64,000 nt of DNA, taken from CAYWYR01 sp964462685. GTDB taxonomy: Bacteria > Bacteroidota > Ignavibacteria > Kapaibacteriales > UBA2268. Positions 8,169-17,006 of the stretch are shown piece after piece. The notes under the pieces are model-generated. The model was not told the DNA's origin, did not search any database, and saw only the letters and a program-made list of their open reading frames with translations. The DNA is taken from the NCBI GenBank assembly GCA_964462685.1, contig CAYWYR010000002.1:124001-188000 (forward strand), in the 5' to 3' direction. The position numbers and the translations under genes are program-made. Position 1 is the stretch's first letter; the number at the start of each line of letters is the position of its first letter.

Positions 8169-9284
8169 TTACAATCGCCACTCCAGCATCATCTGATCGC
8201 CCACACCGCCTACTATTGAAGAAAGGCCAGACACGGATATACCCAGTAGCCTAACCGGGTATGGCGGCACTAGTGGATAGCGCAATAATCTTTTTGATAC
8301 CTCGGCTATTTTAAAGCTATCAGCTGTGGGTGTTGATATAGTAGAAGACCTGGTGTTTATATTAAAATCGCTTGATTTGATCTTGACAGTGATGGACTTG
8401 CCTTGTAACCTGTGCCTTTTGAGACCCTTTGATACTTTTTCGGCAATCGCATCGAGTATCTGCTCCATAATATCGGGGTCGGTTATGTCATTTTGGAAAG
8501 TTCTTTCCGCGCCGAGTGATTTCCTGATACGGTCTGTCTGTACTGGATTGTAATATTCATCGTTGAGGATGTGATAGAAGAACGCACCGCGCTTTCCGAA
8601 GTATTTCTTTAGATTATCGAGGCCGATATCTACTATATCCTTACCTTTGAAGATTTTCATATCATTCATTTTCTGTCGCGTAGCCTTGCCGATACCGGGT
8701 ATTTTTTTGATAGGCAGATTCATTTTGAAATCCCAAGCTACCGCCTTAGGAATGGAATACAGGCCATTGGGTTTGTTGTAATCGGAAGCTACTTTTGCGA
8801 GGAATTTATTGTAGGATGCACCTGCGGAACAGGTTAGACCAGTTTTTTCATAGATGTCTTTACGAATATCCTCGGCGGTCTGATCAAGTGATTTACCTTC
8901 GGCTTCTAAATAGTAGCCAACATCCAAAAACGCCTCATCAAGTGAGAGGGGCTGCACGAGATCGGTGTATTCGTTGAATACGGACATTATATCTTCTGAG
9001 ACAGATTTGTAAACACCGAATCGGCTTCGGACGAAGATAAGATCCGGGCAGAGTTTTGCGGCTTTGGCGGAAGGCATAGCGGAGTGAATGCCATATTTAC
9101 GGGCTTCGTAGGAGGCGGCGGCTACCACGCCCCTGTGGCTAGAACCACCTACAACTATTGGTTTGCCACGGTATTCGGGGAAATCCCTTTGTTCTACGGC
9201 CGCAAAAAAAGCATCCATATCGACATGGATAATATCCAGATCGGGAGCTTTTTCAGGATACGTGAAATATTTTTCCATGGGCAA
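8169..9284 (-). CDS. dinB: DNA polymerase IV (Y family)
   Basis: A 371-residue translesion polymerase. The palm carries HVDMDAFFAAVEQRD (first metal aspartate) and SLDEAFLDV (second Asp-Glu pair). YEARKYGIHSAMPSAKA is the usual fingers motif, and a helix-hairpin-helix segment follows at IPGIGKATRQKM. The little-finger domain runs to the end, and the last residues could not be matched to a clear beta-clamp peptide. Its start lies 32 bases inside the upstream amidohydrolase gene, giving the operon purA, amidohydrolase, dinB. No LexA-type operator was identified nearby. Stop is at the right edge of the AT-rich island. Confidence 0.95.
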   Translation of the reverse strand: MPMEKYFTYPEKAPDLDIIHVDMDAFFAAVEQRDFPEYRGKPIVVGGSSHRGVVAAASYEARKYGIHSAMPSAKAAKLCPDLIFVRSRFGVYKSVSEDIMSVFNEYTDLVQPLSLDEAFLDVGYYLEAEGKSLDQTAEDIRKDIYEKTGLTCSAGASYNKFLAKVASDYNKPNGLYSIPKAVAWDFKMNLPIKKIPGIGKATRQKMNDMKIFKGKDIVDIGLDNLKKYFGKRGAFFYHILNDEYYNPVQTDRIRKSLGAERTFQNDITDPDIMEQILDAIAEKVSKGLKRHRLQGKSITVKIKSSDFNINTRSSTISTPTADSFKIAEVSKRLLRYPLVPPYPVRLLGISVSGLSSIVGGVGDQMMLEWRL

Positions 9285-10773
9285 ATGTTGCGAGTATTGT
9301 TGTTCCTAATATAGAATCGGGGGAGGTGGAATCAAAATTATTATCGAGAAGTATAAAAGTATTCCGCTCTCTGATAATCTCGTCTGGAGTTATTGTATTA
9401 CGGATATTTCTGTATTCTTCAGAAACGTAATAGCGGGGGTGCAGGATATAGGAATCCAAAGCTTGTTCAACGGAAATTTTTTCTGAGTAATTCCATTTGG
9501 TTACCGGGTTCTTCGGTTTTCGGTTTACGAATGCGTTCAGACCTTCGATAACGGAATTTGATTCGATCGGCGCATCGGAGCCTGCGATAATCGGTATTCC
9601 GTTTACAAAGAAAGATTTCCAAGGGTACGCATAATCTATTCTATCTCCTAACCTGTGAACCGCCATATCGGAATCTGAAGTGCAGTGAATAGGCTGTGGT
9701 GAAGGTATTACATTTAATTTTTCAAACAGTGCGATATGTTCTGGTTTCACTATCTGAGAGTGTTCGATGCGGAGTATGTTTTCATACCCATCGTCCCTAA
9801 GTTTCCGGAAAGCCATAAGGGTATTATGGACGGCTTTATCACCAATTGCGTGAACAGCTATCTCCCAGCCGGCTATGCATCCAGTTTTAGCTTTACGATA
9901 TAAATCATCGATGCTAATAAGCTCAAGCCCTAAGGTATCCTGATCTGAGTATGGCTCGAACATCAGAGCGCCACGGGAACCCAGGGCCCCATCAGCATAG
10001 AACTTCAGCCCGCATACATTCAGATTGCCTATCTGGAACGGCTTAGGATATTCCTTTAAGTATTCATCATCGAAAGCTCTAATGAACGACCTTATTCTGA
10101 TTGGCAATCTATCATCGCTTGCCATCTGGCTGTAGATGGGAAGATATCTTAGATACACATCCATATCATGTATTTCGGTAACACCTTTATCTATATAATC
10201 AATAAGGGATGTGGAAATCAGCTTTTGAATGTCTTGATTATCGTATTCTGGAATAGAATCATAAAAGGGCTCCATAGCTGTATCGATTATAAGGCCGGTA
10301 GGATTGCCAAGTTCATCTAATTTTATTTCACCGCCGAGCAATTCAGCTTTGATATCTACTTTAGCAGTTTCTATAGCCCGGGAGTTGACTATCATTGCGT
10401 GCCCATCAACCCTTACTAATGCCAGAGGTGTAACCGGGAAATGCTCATCAAGAGCCTTGATCGGGGAATCAGGGAAGGATGGCCAGTTGATCTCGTTCCA
10501 GCCACGTAGAAAAAGCCATTCGCCTTTTCTGATAGAAGTGGATTTGGCTATTTGCAGTAGCTGATCGAAGGAATTGCAGCTTTCGATATCCGGGAGGATC
10601 AGTTTTTCACCCTGGCCGATAATATGCGCATGAGATTCTACGAACGACGGCAGAATATATGCATCAGTGATATCAAGCTTATTTCCATCGATAATTACCT
10701 GAGTATATGAAGACAATTCGCATGAAACGATTTTACCGTTTTCGATAACAATATGGTACTTTCTGGGTAACAT
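9253..10773 (-). CDS. Amidohydrolase family protein (YtcJ-like)
   Basis: A 506-residue metal-dependent hydrolase of the amidohydrolase_3 group. Visible are FVESHAHIIGQGEKL (metal-binding HxH), the YtcJ hallmark KFYADGALGSRGALMFEPYS, the metal histidine in EIAVHAIGDKAVHN, and the catalytic aspartate in IAGSDAPIES. There is no signal peptide, so a cytoplasmic enzyme acting on an amide or formamide-type substrate is expected; the family's substrates are poorly defined. It starts 2 bases after purA ends and overlaps dinB by 32 bases, so it should be co-transcribed, but the neighbours give no clear clue to its substrate. Confidence 0.88.
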   Translation of the reverse strand: MLPRKYHIVIENGKIVSCELSSYTQVIIDGNKLDITDAYILPSFVESHAHIIGQGEKLILPDIESCNSFDQLLQIAKSTSIRKGEWLFLRGWNEINWPSFPDSPIKALDEHFPVTPLALVRVDGHAMIVNSRAIETAKVDIKAELLGGEIKLDELGNPTGLIIDTAMEPFYDSIPEYDNQDIQKLISTSLIDYIDKGVTEIHDMDVYLRYLPIYSQMASDDRLPIRIRSFIRAFDDEYLKEYPKPFQIGNLNVCGLKFYADGALGSRGALMFEPYSDQDTLGLELISIDDLYRKAKTGCIAGWEIAVHAIGDKAVHNTLMAFRKLRDDGYENILRIEHSQIVKPEHIALFEKLNVIPSPQPIHCTSDSDMAVHRLGDRIDYAYPWKSFFVNGIPIIAGSDAPIESNSVIEGLNAFVNRKPKNPVTKWNYSEKISVEQALDSYILHPRYYVSEEYRNIRNTITPDEIIRERNTFILLDNNFDSTSPDSILGTTILATFAHGKIFHVS

Positions 10774-10775
10774 AT

Positions 10776-12050
10776 TTATCTTATGATGGTATCGCGGCGT
10801 TTAGGGCTTGTTGAAACGAATTTTACCTCAGCACCAACGAAATCCTCTATGTAGCTTATATAGTCTTTAGCTTCTTTTGGCAAACTGCCAAAATCTGTAA
10901 TACCTTCAAGCGAGCTGTTCCAGCCGGACAGAGTTTCGTAAACAGGTTCAAGCCTGTTAAGATCGGAGGTGATAGATGGATATGTCTTTAGAGTCTTGCC
11001 ATCGAGCTTGTATTCGGTGCATACTTTTATATCTTCAAAAGTATCGAGTACGTCCATTTTCGTTAGTGCGATAGTATCAATACCGTTCACCATTACCGAA
11101 TACCTGAGAGCAACAAGATCCAGCCATCCGCACCTGCGTGGGCGGCCAGTTGTGGCACCGAACTCATTTCCGATTTTTGCTAGTTTGAGACCTATATCAT
11201 CGTTTAGCTCAGTTGGGAACGGGCCGTTACCGACTCTTGTAGTATATGCTTTTACGATACCGACAACAGAATCTACTGATGTAGGGGGGATACCGAGACC
11301 AGTACATGCGCCACCTGAAGTAGGGTTGCTACTGGTTACATAAGGATATGTGCCATGGTCCAGATCAAGGAGTGCGCCTTGCGCACCTTCCACAAGAATG
11401 TTTTCGCCGTTTTGAATAGCATTATTCAGAAGGGTAGTAGTATCCTTTACATAAGGATCGATAAGGTCATCGAACTTTAGGAACTCATCTACAACTTTAT
11501 CGGTATCGAGCTCTTCGGAATTATAGATTTTGCTGAGTATCTCGTTGTTCTCTTCTAAATTATACCTGAGCTTTTCCTGAAAGTTTTCTTTGTTTAGAAG
11601 ATCGACGATCCTGATGCCAACGCGTTTGGCTTTGTCTATATATGCAGGGCCGATACCACGACCAGTAGTACCGATAGCTTTATCGGTGGATGCGGATTCG
11701 CGTGCCTGATCTATTCGTTTGTGATAAGGCATGATAAGGTGTGCCTTATGAGAGATGAAAAGTCTGCCTTCAACCTCTATATCGTGAGATTTAAGCATAT
11801 TGATCTCTTCCATAAGGGCTACAGGATCGATAACGACACCGTTACCGATTACGCATTTAACACCGTCGTTCAGTATTCCGGAAGGTATTAAGTGGAGAAC
11901 GTAGTGTTTGTCATCGAACTCTATAGTGTGGCCTGCGTTGGCCCCGCCTTGATAGCGTGCAACGATATCGGCATCTTTACTTAGAAGATCGACTATCTTA
12001 CCTTTACCTTCATCGCCCCATTGGGCACCGACAATTACTTTTACTGACAT
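10776..12050 (-). CDS. purA: Adenylosuccinate synthetase
   Basis: A 424-residue enzyme forming adenylosuccinate from IMP, aspartate and GTP, the first committed step to AMP. The N-terminal GTP loop is VGAQWGDEGKGKIVD, followed by QGGANAGHTI, the IMP-binding TTGRGIGPAYIDKA, the VEGAQGALLDLDHGTYPYVT block, TTGRPRRCGWLDLVAL and the C-terminal STSPKRRDTI. Length is normal. It opens a minus-strand run with the amidohydrolase and dinB. A terminator at 12052-12095, just upstream, separates it from the sec operon, so its promoter must lie in the short gap or overlap that terminator. Confidence 0.97.
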   Translation of the reverse strand: MSVKVIVGAQWGDEGKGKIVDLLSKDADIVARYQGGANAGHTIEFDDKHYVLHLIPSGILNDGVKCVIGNGVVIDPVALMEEINMLKSHDIEVEGRLFISHKAHLIMPYHKRIDQARESASTDKAIGTTGRGIGPAYIDKAKRVGIRIVDLLNKENFQEKLRYNLEENNEILSKIYNSEELDTDKVVDEFLKFDDLIDPYVKDTTTLLNNAIQNGENILVEGAQGALLDLDHGTYPYVTSSNPTSGGACTGLGIPPTSVDSVVGIVKAYTTRVGNGPFPTELNDDIGLKLAKIGNEFGATTGRPRRCGWLDLVALRYSVMVNGIDTIALTKMDVLDTFEDIKVCTEYKLDGKTLKTYPSITSDLNRLEPVYETLSGWNSSLEGITDFGSLPKEAKDYISYIEDFVGAEVKFVSTSPKRRDTIIR

Positions 12051-12051
12051 A

Positions 12052-12095
12052 TAGAAAAAATAAACGCCTCGGATCTATCCGAAGATGACCGAGGC
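12052..12095 (-). terminator. Rho-independent terminator after the STAS gene
   Basis: On the minus strand a 7-bp perfect stem (GCCTCGG at 12089-12095 pairing with CCGAGGC at 12066-12072) with a 16-base loop is followed by GTTTATTTTTTC. It lies 41 bases beyond the end of the STAS-domain gene and just before purA, so it closes the hisS-secD-secF-STAS run. Confidence 0.8.
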
Positions 12096-12135
12096 AGGTT
12101 GAATTTCAGAAATATTATTTACCGTAAAGATAAAT

Positions 12136-12474
12136 TTACGCTATAGCTTCCTCTACATTCGAATAAAGGGTGAACACTTTATCGAGGTGAGTCATTTTCA
12201 GTATTGATCCGATAGATTCTCCGGCACCCGCAAGCACAAGTTCAGAGCCGTTTTTTTTGCATGTGGTAAATCCGCCTACCAGCATACCAACACCTGTACT
12301 ATTGATAACCTTTACCTGTGATAAATCTACCACAACCCTTTGGGAACCATTATTATCTCTGAGAATCTGTGAGAACTCAGTCCCCTCTTTACCACCCAGA
12401 AGTTCTTCCGGGCACTCGATAATGAGATTGTTCTTTTCGGTTAGGGTTTTGAATATCTTAGTATTGGGCATCAA
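12136..12474 (-). CDS. STAS-domain anti-sigma factor antagonist-like protein
   Basis: A 112-residue single STAS domain of the SpoIIAA/RsbV type. The core VVVDLSQVKVINSTGVGMLV contains the serine/threonine at the helix start that is phosphorylated by a partner kinase in the family, and the second half AGAGESIGSILKMTHLDKVF matches the usual GxxxxxxxxLxxxxLxxxF pattern. Such proteins relieve anti-sigma factors or gate phosphatase signalling; no partner kinase or sigma factor is in the window. It lies 31 bases after secF, and the terminator follows, so it is probably the last gene of the sec operon. The link to secretion is positional only. Confidence 0.85.
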   Translation of the reverse strand: MMPNTKIFKTLTEKNNLIIECPEELLGGKEGTEFSQILRDNNGSQRVVVDLSQVKVINSTGVGMLVGGFTTCKKNGSELVLAGAGESIGSILKMTHLDKVFTLYSNVEEAIA

Positions 12475-12505
12475 AAATCATCTGATTTAATTTACGAATA
12501 ATTGT

Positions 12506-13453
12506 TTAGGCTAGTGAAGCGGCCGGCTCAACTTGCCTTCCGTAACCTTTCTGCATATCGATACCACGGAATTTCTTGTTGTACCATATCACAAATGAGC
12601 TTGCGATATATATAGAAGAGTAGGTACCGAAAAGAAGACCGAGAGTAAGAGTGAATGCGAACGGCAGAAGAATCGGACCGCCAAAGATCAGAATCGTGAT
12701 AAGCACAAGAAGAGTTGTAAGCACGGTGTTCACTGTTCTGGATAACGTCTCGTTGATCGATCTGTTCACAAGCGGCTCAAGCGGCAGTTGTTTGTGCAGC
12801 TCTTTGTTTTCCCTGATACGGTCAAATATGATTACAGTATCATTTATGGAATAACCGACGACGGTAAGCATGGCGGCAAGTATGATGTTATCAATCGCCA
12901 AGTCTATTATACCGAGGTGGTGGAAAATCATCAGCGTAACGAAGGTGGCAACAACATCGTGAACAAGTGCTACTATGGCGCCGAGGCCGAATACGAACTC
13001 GAACCTGAAGGCAATGTATAAAAGAATTGCAAGTACGGAGAAGATAACGGCATAGATTGCTTTTTCTCTCAGCTCCTTACCGATACGCGGGCCGATCTTA
13101 TCGACTTTGATAATATCGATCTGGCTACCGGTAATGGCAGCGGCAAGTGTTTCTTCTACTACCTGCTGTGCGTTATCGGATTCTTTTACTCTGATAAGGT
13201 ACTGGCCGTCCTGGCCAAAAGTTTTCACCTCAGGGGCAAGGCCTGTTGCTTCCACCGCTTGCCTTACATCGGAAATATCCGCGGCAGGTGTGATATCAAC
13301 GGCTACCTCGGTACCACCGACAAAGTCAATACCGTAGTCGATACCGAAAACGGCTGTGACAACTACACCAACAGTTAGAAATATGGCGGAAAAAATCGCG
13401 AAGACCTTTCTTTTGCCAACGAAATCAATATTTGGTTTATCGAAAAACTGCAT
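12506..13453 (-). CDS. secF: Protein translocase subunit SecF
   Basis: A 315-residue inner-membrane protein, with six membrane segments and a periplasmic loop between the first two. It begins with the typical FDKPNIDFVGKRK and has GIDYGIDFVGGTEVAV, IGKELREKAIYAV, the fourth-helix VGYSINDTVIIFDRIRE motif involved in proton movement, and SINETLSRTVNTV. With SecD it uses the proton gradient to complete Sec-dependent export. It is a separate gene 51 bases after secD, unlike the SecDF fusion common in Bacteroidetes. Confidence 0.96.
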   Translation of the reverse strand: MQFFDKPNIDFVGKRKVFAIFSAIFLTVGVVVTAVFGIDYGIDFVGGTEVAVDITPAADISDVRQAVEATGLAPEVKTFGQDGQYLIRVKESDNAQQVVEETLAAAITGSQIDIIKVDKIGPRIGKELREKAIYAVIFSVLAILLYIAFRFEFVFGLGAIVALVHDVVATFVTLMIFHHLGIIDLAIDNIILAAMLTVVGYSINDTVIIFDRIRENKELHKQLPLEPLVNRSINETLSRTVNTVLTTLLVLITILIFGGPILLPFAFTLTLGLLFGTYSSIYIASSFVIWYNKKFRGIDMQKGYGRQVEPAASLA

Positions 13454-13504
13454 CTTAATACTATGATTTTATGATCTTGAGAAGAATTGTTGTTTTTATT
13501 TATA

Positions 13505-15517
13505 TCAGCTTTTTGCCTGACCGAAGCTAAACTTGCTATCAGGCCCTGTAAGTGACATCTCTACAATTGCTCTTGTAACAAGTATCGCTGTGAACAGAGT
13601 ACCCAGGATACCAAAGATAAGAGTGATTGCAAAACCTTGAATAACACCTGAACCTAAGAAGTATAGGATAAGTGCGGTAATAAACGTAGTAATGTTTGAG
13701 TCAAGTATGGCTGAAAGTGCTTTGCTATAACCTTCATCGATTGCGGCACGAGCAGAACGCCCACGGGCGAGCTCCTCACGTATTCTCTCGAATATCAGTA
13801 CGTTGGCATCAACCGCCATACCGATTGTCAGTATGATACCGGCAATACCAGGCAGTGTAAGCGTACCTTGTATAATGGCTAGGAAGGTGATGATAAGCAC
13901 GACGTTGAGTATTACAGCAAAATCGGCAACGAGGCCACCTTTGTTGTAATAAACTGCCATGAAAATTACCACAAGAAGGAAAGCAAATAGTGATGCTGTA
14001 AGGCCAGATGATATTGAGTCATCCCCGAGCGAAGCACCTACAACTCTTTCTTCAATAATATTTACAGGTGCTTTGAGTGAACCTGCTTTAAGTACGATTT
14101 CAAGTAGTTTAGCGCCTTCGCCGTCCATGGATCCAGATATCTGTGATGTACCGCCTGTGATCGGGTTGATAACGTTTGGTGCTGAATACACTAGATCATC
14201 AAGTATGATGGCGATCTGGTTTCCTACGTTTGCTCTTGTAACCTGAGCCCATTTGTCTGTACCTTCATCGTTCATCGCCATTGTTACTACCCATTCGTTC
14301 TCTGTTGGGTCAAAGTAACGGCCAGCATCTGTTAGTACTTCACCGGTAAGCTCTGGCTCTGCATCAACAACGTGCATCGGCACTACTGCTTGGCTTCCTT
14401 CGCCGATCTGCTCGCCGAATAGTATCTGTGTATCCATCGGGATCACTTCTGCAACTTCCGGTCTACGCAGTATCTCTTGGAATCTAGCGAGTGAATCAAT
14501 TGGAACATAGAACATATTTCCGCCCGCTGGGATGATCATGCGAGTGAAAGGAAGGTTATCTGTGTTCTGCTGAGGAGCTACAGTATCTGCTGGGGTTTCT
14601 GTTTCAGTAACATCAACAGTAGTATCAGTGATATCTTCTGTAAGATCGCCTAAAGACTCATCGGTTATAACTTCATCATCTTCAACTAATTCTTCGATTG
14701 TGTCTTCATTTGTCTCAGGAAGATTTTCAAGCTCATCAGCTGTAGGGATGAGATCACCGCCCGTAGCCAGAACAACTTCATTGATCTGGTTTAGGAAAGC
14801 GTAATCCTCTGGAGCGGATTTAACTTTTTTGAACTCAAGCTTGGCAGTAGCTTTAAGGAGATCCTTGATCTGCCCTTCATCCTTGACACCAGGCAGCTCG
14901 ATTATGATACGTTTGTTACCTGCTTTTTGGATATTAGGCTCGGAAACGCCGTATTTATCGATACGCTGGCGGATAACCTGCTGTGCTTGGTTGATGGCGT
15001 CTTCTTCGTTTTCTTTTAGCTGCTCAACGATTCTTTCGTCAGATACCTCAGAAAGATCGGGAACGTCAAAGTATGAAACAAGGGAGCGCCCTTCTGGCCT
15101 TGCGATTTGATCGAAGTTGCGGAGGAAGATATCAATAACTGATTCCTCGCTGACTATAGCTTCTTCGTTAGTCGCTTCAAGAACAGACTGGAAAAGTTCT
15201 TCAGTTCTGTATTCAGGATAAACCATATCCTCAAGCATCTGAACGATGTCGACTTCGAGAGTGACATACATACCACCGCGAAGATCGAGACCTAGTTTGA
15301 GTCTCTGGTTTTTGTTGTTATCGATGGCGTCTCTGTTAGCTGCGTAGAATCGCTCCATTATATCGAGCGAGTCGGCAGGCGTAGCTGCCTGTTCTGCTTT
15401 AGCTAGTGCAATCTCTCTTTCTTCTTCTAAAGAATTGTAGAGATAAGTTGGTAAGAGAGCCCATACGGCTATCACTATCGGTATGATAAGTAAAAGGTAC
15501 TTGCCTAAGTTTTTCAA
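13505..15517 (-). CDS. secD: Protein translocase subunit SecD
   Basis: A 670-residue inner-membrane partner of SecF with one N-terminal helix, a large periplasmic head and five C-terminal helices. LKLGLDLRGGMYVTLEVD is the usual D1 motif; GIAGIILTIGMAVDANVLIF and RIREELARGRSARAAI are the D5-D6 signatures. The start is TTG at 15517, fixed by GGAGG at 15524-15528. About residues 255-322 form an insert very rich in Glu, Asp and Thr with no Lys or Arg, which breaks the periplasmic head between the usual strands; I know of no standard role for it. It precedes secF by 51 bases. Confidence 0.96.
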   Translation of the reverse strand: MKNLGKYLLLIIPIVIAVWALLPTYLYNSLEEEREIALAKAEQAATPADSLDIMERFYAANRDAIDNNKNQRLKLGLDLRGGMYVTLEVDIVQMLEDMVYPEYRTEELFQSVLEATNEEAIVSEESVIDIFLRNFDQIARPEGRSLVSYFDVPDLSEVSDERIVEQLKENEEDAINQAQQVIRQRIDKYGVSEPNIQKAGNKRIIIELPGVKDEGQIKDLLKATAKLEFKKVKSAPEDYAFLNQINEVVLATGGDLIPTADELENLPETNEDTIEELVEDDEVITDESLGDLTEDITDTTVDVTETETPADTVAPQQNTDNLPFTRMIIPAGGNMFYVPIDSLARFQEILRRPEVAEVIPMDTQILFGEQIGEGSQAVVPMHVVDAEPELTGEVLTDAGRYFDPTENEWVVTMAMNDEGTDKWAQVTRANVGNQIAIILDDLVYSAPNVINPITGGTSQISGSMDGEGAKLLEIVLKAGSLKAPVNIIEERVVGASLGDDSISSGLTASLFAFLLVVIFMAVYYNKGGLVADFAVILNVVLIITFLAIIQGTLTLPGIAGIILTIGMAVDANVLIFERIREELARGRSARAAIDEGYSKALSAILDSNITTFITALILYFLGSGVIQGFAITLIFGILGTLFTAILVTRAIVEMSLTGPDSKFSFGQAKS

Positions 15518-15523
15518 TCTGTT

Positions 15524-15528
15524 CCTCC
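15524..15528 (-). promoter_or_regulatory. Shine-Dalgarno site setting the TTG start of secD
   Basis: GGAGG on the minus strand lies six bases before the TTG codon at 15515-15517. There is no ATG or GTG in a better position, so this site decides a non-ATG start for secD. Confidence 0.7.
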
Positions 15529-15642
15529 GAACCCGTGGTATGCGTCGGTTTTGTCGTAGTTTGTGATTAATGCAAACTCAAATTTACGGCAATACTTACA
15601 CTAAAACAAAGTTTTTTGTGATCATTATACAATATGGCCTAT

Positions 15643-16887
15643 TCAGAACTCGTAATCGGTCAATTCTGAGAGCTTTACGATGAACTGCATACCGTCCTTC
15701 ATCCTTTTCACGGTAATGAAGTCCTCTTCCACTTCCTCTTCCCCGAGAATGATGGTATATGTAGCATTTATCCTATTTGCGTCCTTAAACTGGGACTTGA
15801 AAGACTTCCTTAGAAGATCAGTAACAACGCTATAACCCCTACCGCGGAGAATTGAAGCGACTTTAGAACGATACTCGCTTTCTTCGGGCTGGCCGAGTAC
15901 TACTGCGAAGTCTGGCCCTGGATCAGATGGGAGAAGATTCTGGGCTTCCAGCATAAGCATCAGCCTTTCGATTCCGATAGCAAAGCCTACCGCTGGTATG
16001 GACGATCCGCCGAGCTGTTCGAATAAATGGTCGTATCTACCGCCACCGCCAAAAGAATCCTGAGCGCCGAGCGCGTCACTTTTAAATTCGAATACAACAT
16101 CGGAATAATAGTCAAGCCCTCTTACGAGATTGTGATCTTCAATATAGGCTATGCCGACAGAATCGAGGATGTTTTTAGTCTCATTGTATTTATAGAGGCT
16201 GTCATCCGAAAGATAATCTGTTATGCGAGGGGCATTTTTAATAAGATCAATATCGCTCTTGTCTTTACTATCGAGTATTCTCAATGGGTTTTTATCGAAC
16301 CTGATTTTACTGTCTTCGCTAAGTGATTCGAAATTATCCTGTAGGTATTCGCGTAATGCCGAGGAGTATTTGTCCCTGCAATCTTTTCCGCCAATGGAGT
16401 TGACAAATAGCTTATAGTTGTGGATGCCCAATTCCTTGAGCAGATGGTCTGCCAGTATGATGACTTCTGAGTCTGACTCTGGGTTCGCACTGCCAAGGCA
16501 TTCAATCCCAAACTGATGGAACATACGCTGCCTGCCTTTCTGCGGCCTTTCGTAGCGGAAAAACGGGCCGTAATACCAAAGTCTCTCAACATGATTGCCA
16601 TAAACGAGCTTATGCTGAATAGAAGATCTGACAAGGGCGGCAGTCATTTCGGGGCGAAGGGTAAGTGAGTTGCCGCTTCTATCTTCGAAGGTGTACATTT
16701 CCTTATTCACGATATCGGAGACCTCCCCTATGCCGCGAGAGAAAACCTCGGTTTTCTCGAAGATCGGGGTTCTTATTTCATTATATCCGTATCTACAAAC
16801 TATACTTCGTATTTTTCTTTCAAGATATTGCCATTGGAAAGACTCCGCAGGGATAATGTCTTTTGTTCCTCTAACGTTCTGCACCAT
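15643..16887 (-). CDS. hisS: Histidine-tRNA ligase
   Basis: A 414-residue class II aminoacyl-tRNA synthetase charging tRNA-His. VQNVRGTKDIIP is the typical start; TLRPEMTAALVRS, FRYERPQKGRQRMFHQFGIE (motif 2), RGLDYYSDVVFEF (histidine-specific), and AVGFAIGIERLML (motif 3) follow, with an anticodon-binding domain at the C terminus. It precedes secD by 125 bases on the same strand and may be co-transcribed with it. A strong terminator at 16920-16983 insulates it from the large gene upstream. Confidence 0.96.
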   Translation of the reverse strand: MVQNVRGTKDIIPAESFQWQYLERKIRSIVCRYGYNEIRTPIFEKTEVFSRGIGEVSDIVNKEMYTFEDRSGNSLTLRPEMTAALVRSSIQHKLVYGNHVERLWYYGPFFRYERPQKGRQRMFHQFGIECLGSANPESDSEVIILADHLLKELGIHNYKLFVNSIGGKDCRDKYSSALREYLQDNFESLSEDSKIRFDKNPLRILDSKDKSDIDLIKNAPRITDYLSDDSLYKYNETKNILDSVGIAYIEDHNLVRGLDYYSDVVFEFKSDALGAQDSFGGGGRYDHLFEQLGGSSIPAVGFAIGIERLMLMLEAQNLLPSDPGPDFAVVLGQPEESEYRSKVASILRGRGYSVVTDLLRKSFKSQFKDANRINATYTIILGEEEVEEDFITVKRMKDGMQFIVKLSELTDYEF

Positions 16888-16919
16888 ATCGAATCCCGTG
16901 TAGTGGTTTTATGATTCTT

Positions 16920-16983
16920 ATTAAAAACAAATATAATAGAGAAGCCTCACTAATACCATATTATAAGTTATCAGTGAGGCTTC
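16920..16983 (-). terminator. Rho-independent terminator after the vWA/WD40 gene
   Basis: Minus-strand hairpin with an 11-bp perfect stem (16973-16983 with 16941-16951, core GAAGCCTCACT) and a 21-base loop, followed by a T-rich stretch including TTTGTTTTTAA. It starts 24 bases beyond the stop at 17007 and lies just upstream of hisS. Confidence 0.8.
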
Positions 16984-17006
16984 AAAAGTTATCAACGATT
17001 AATTAC

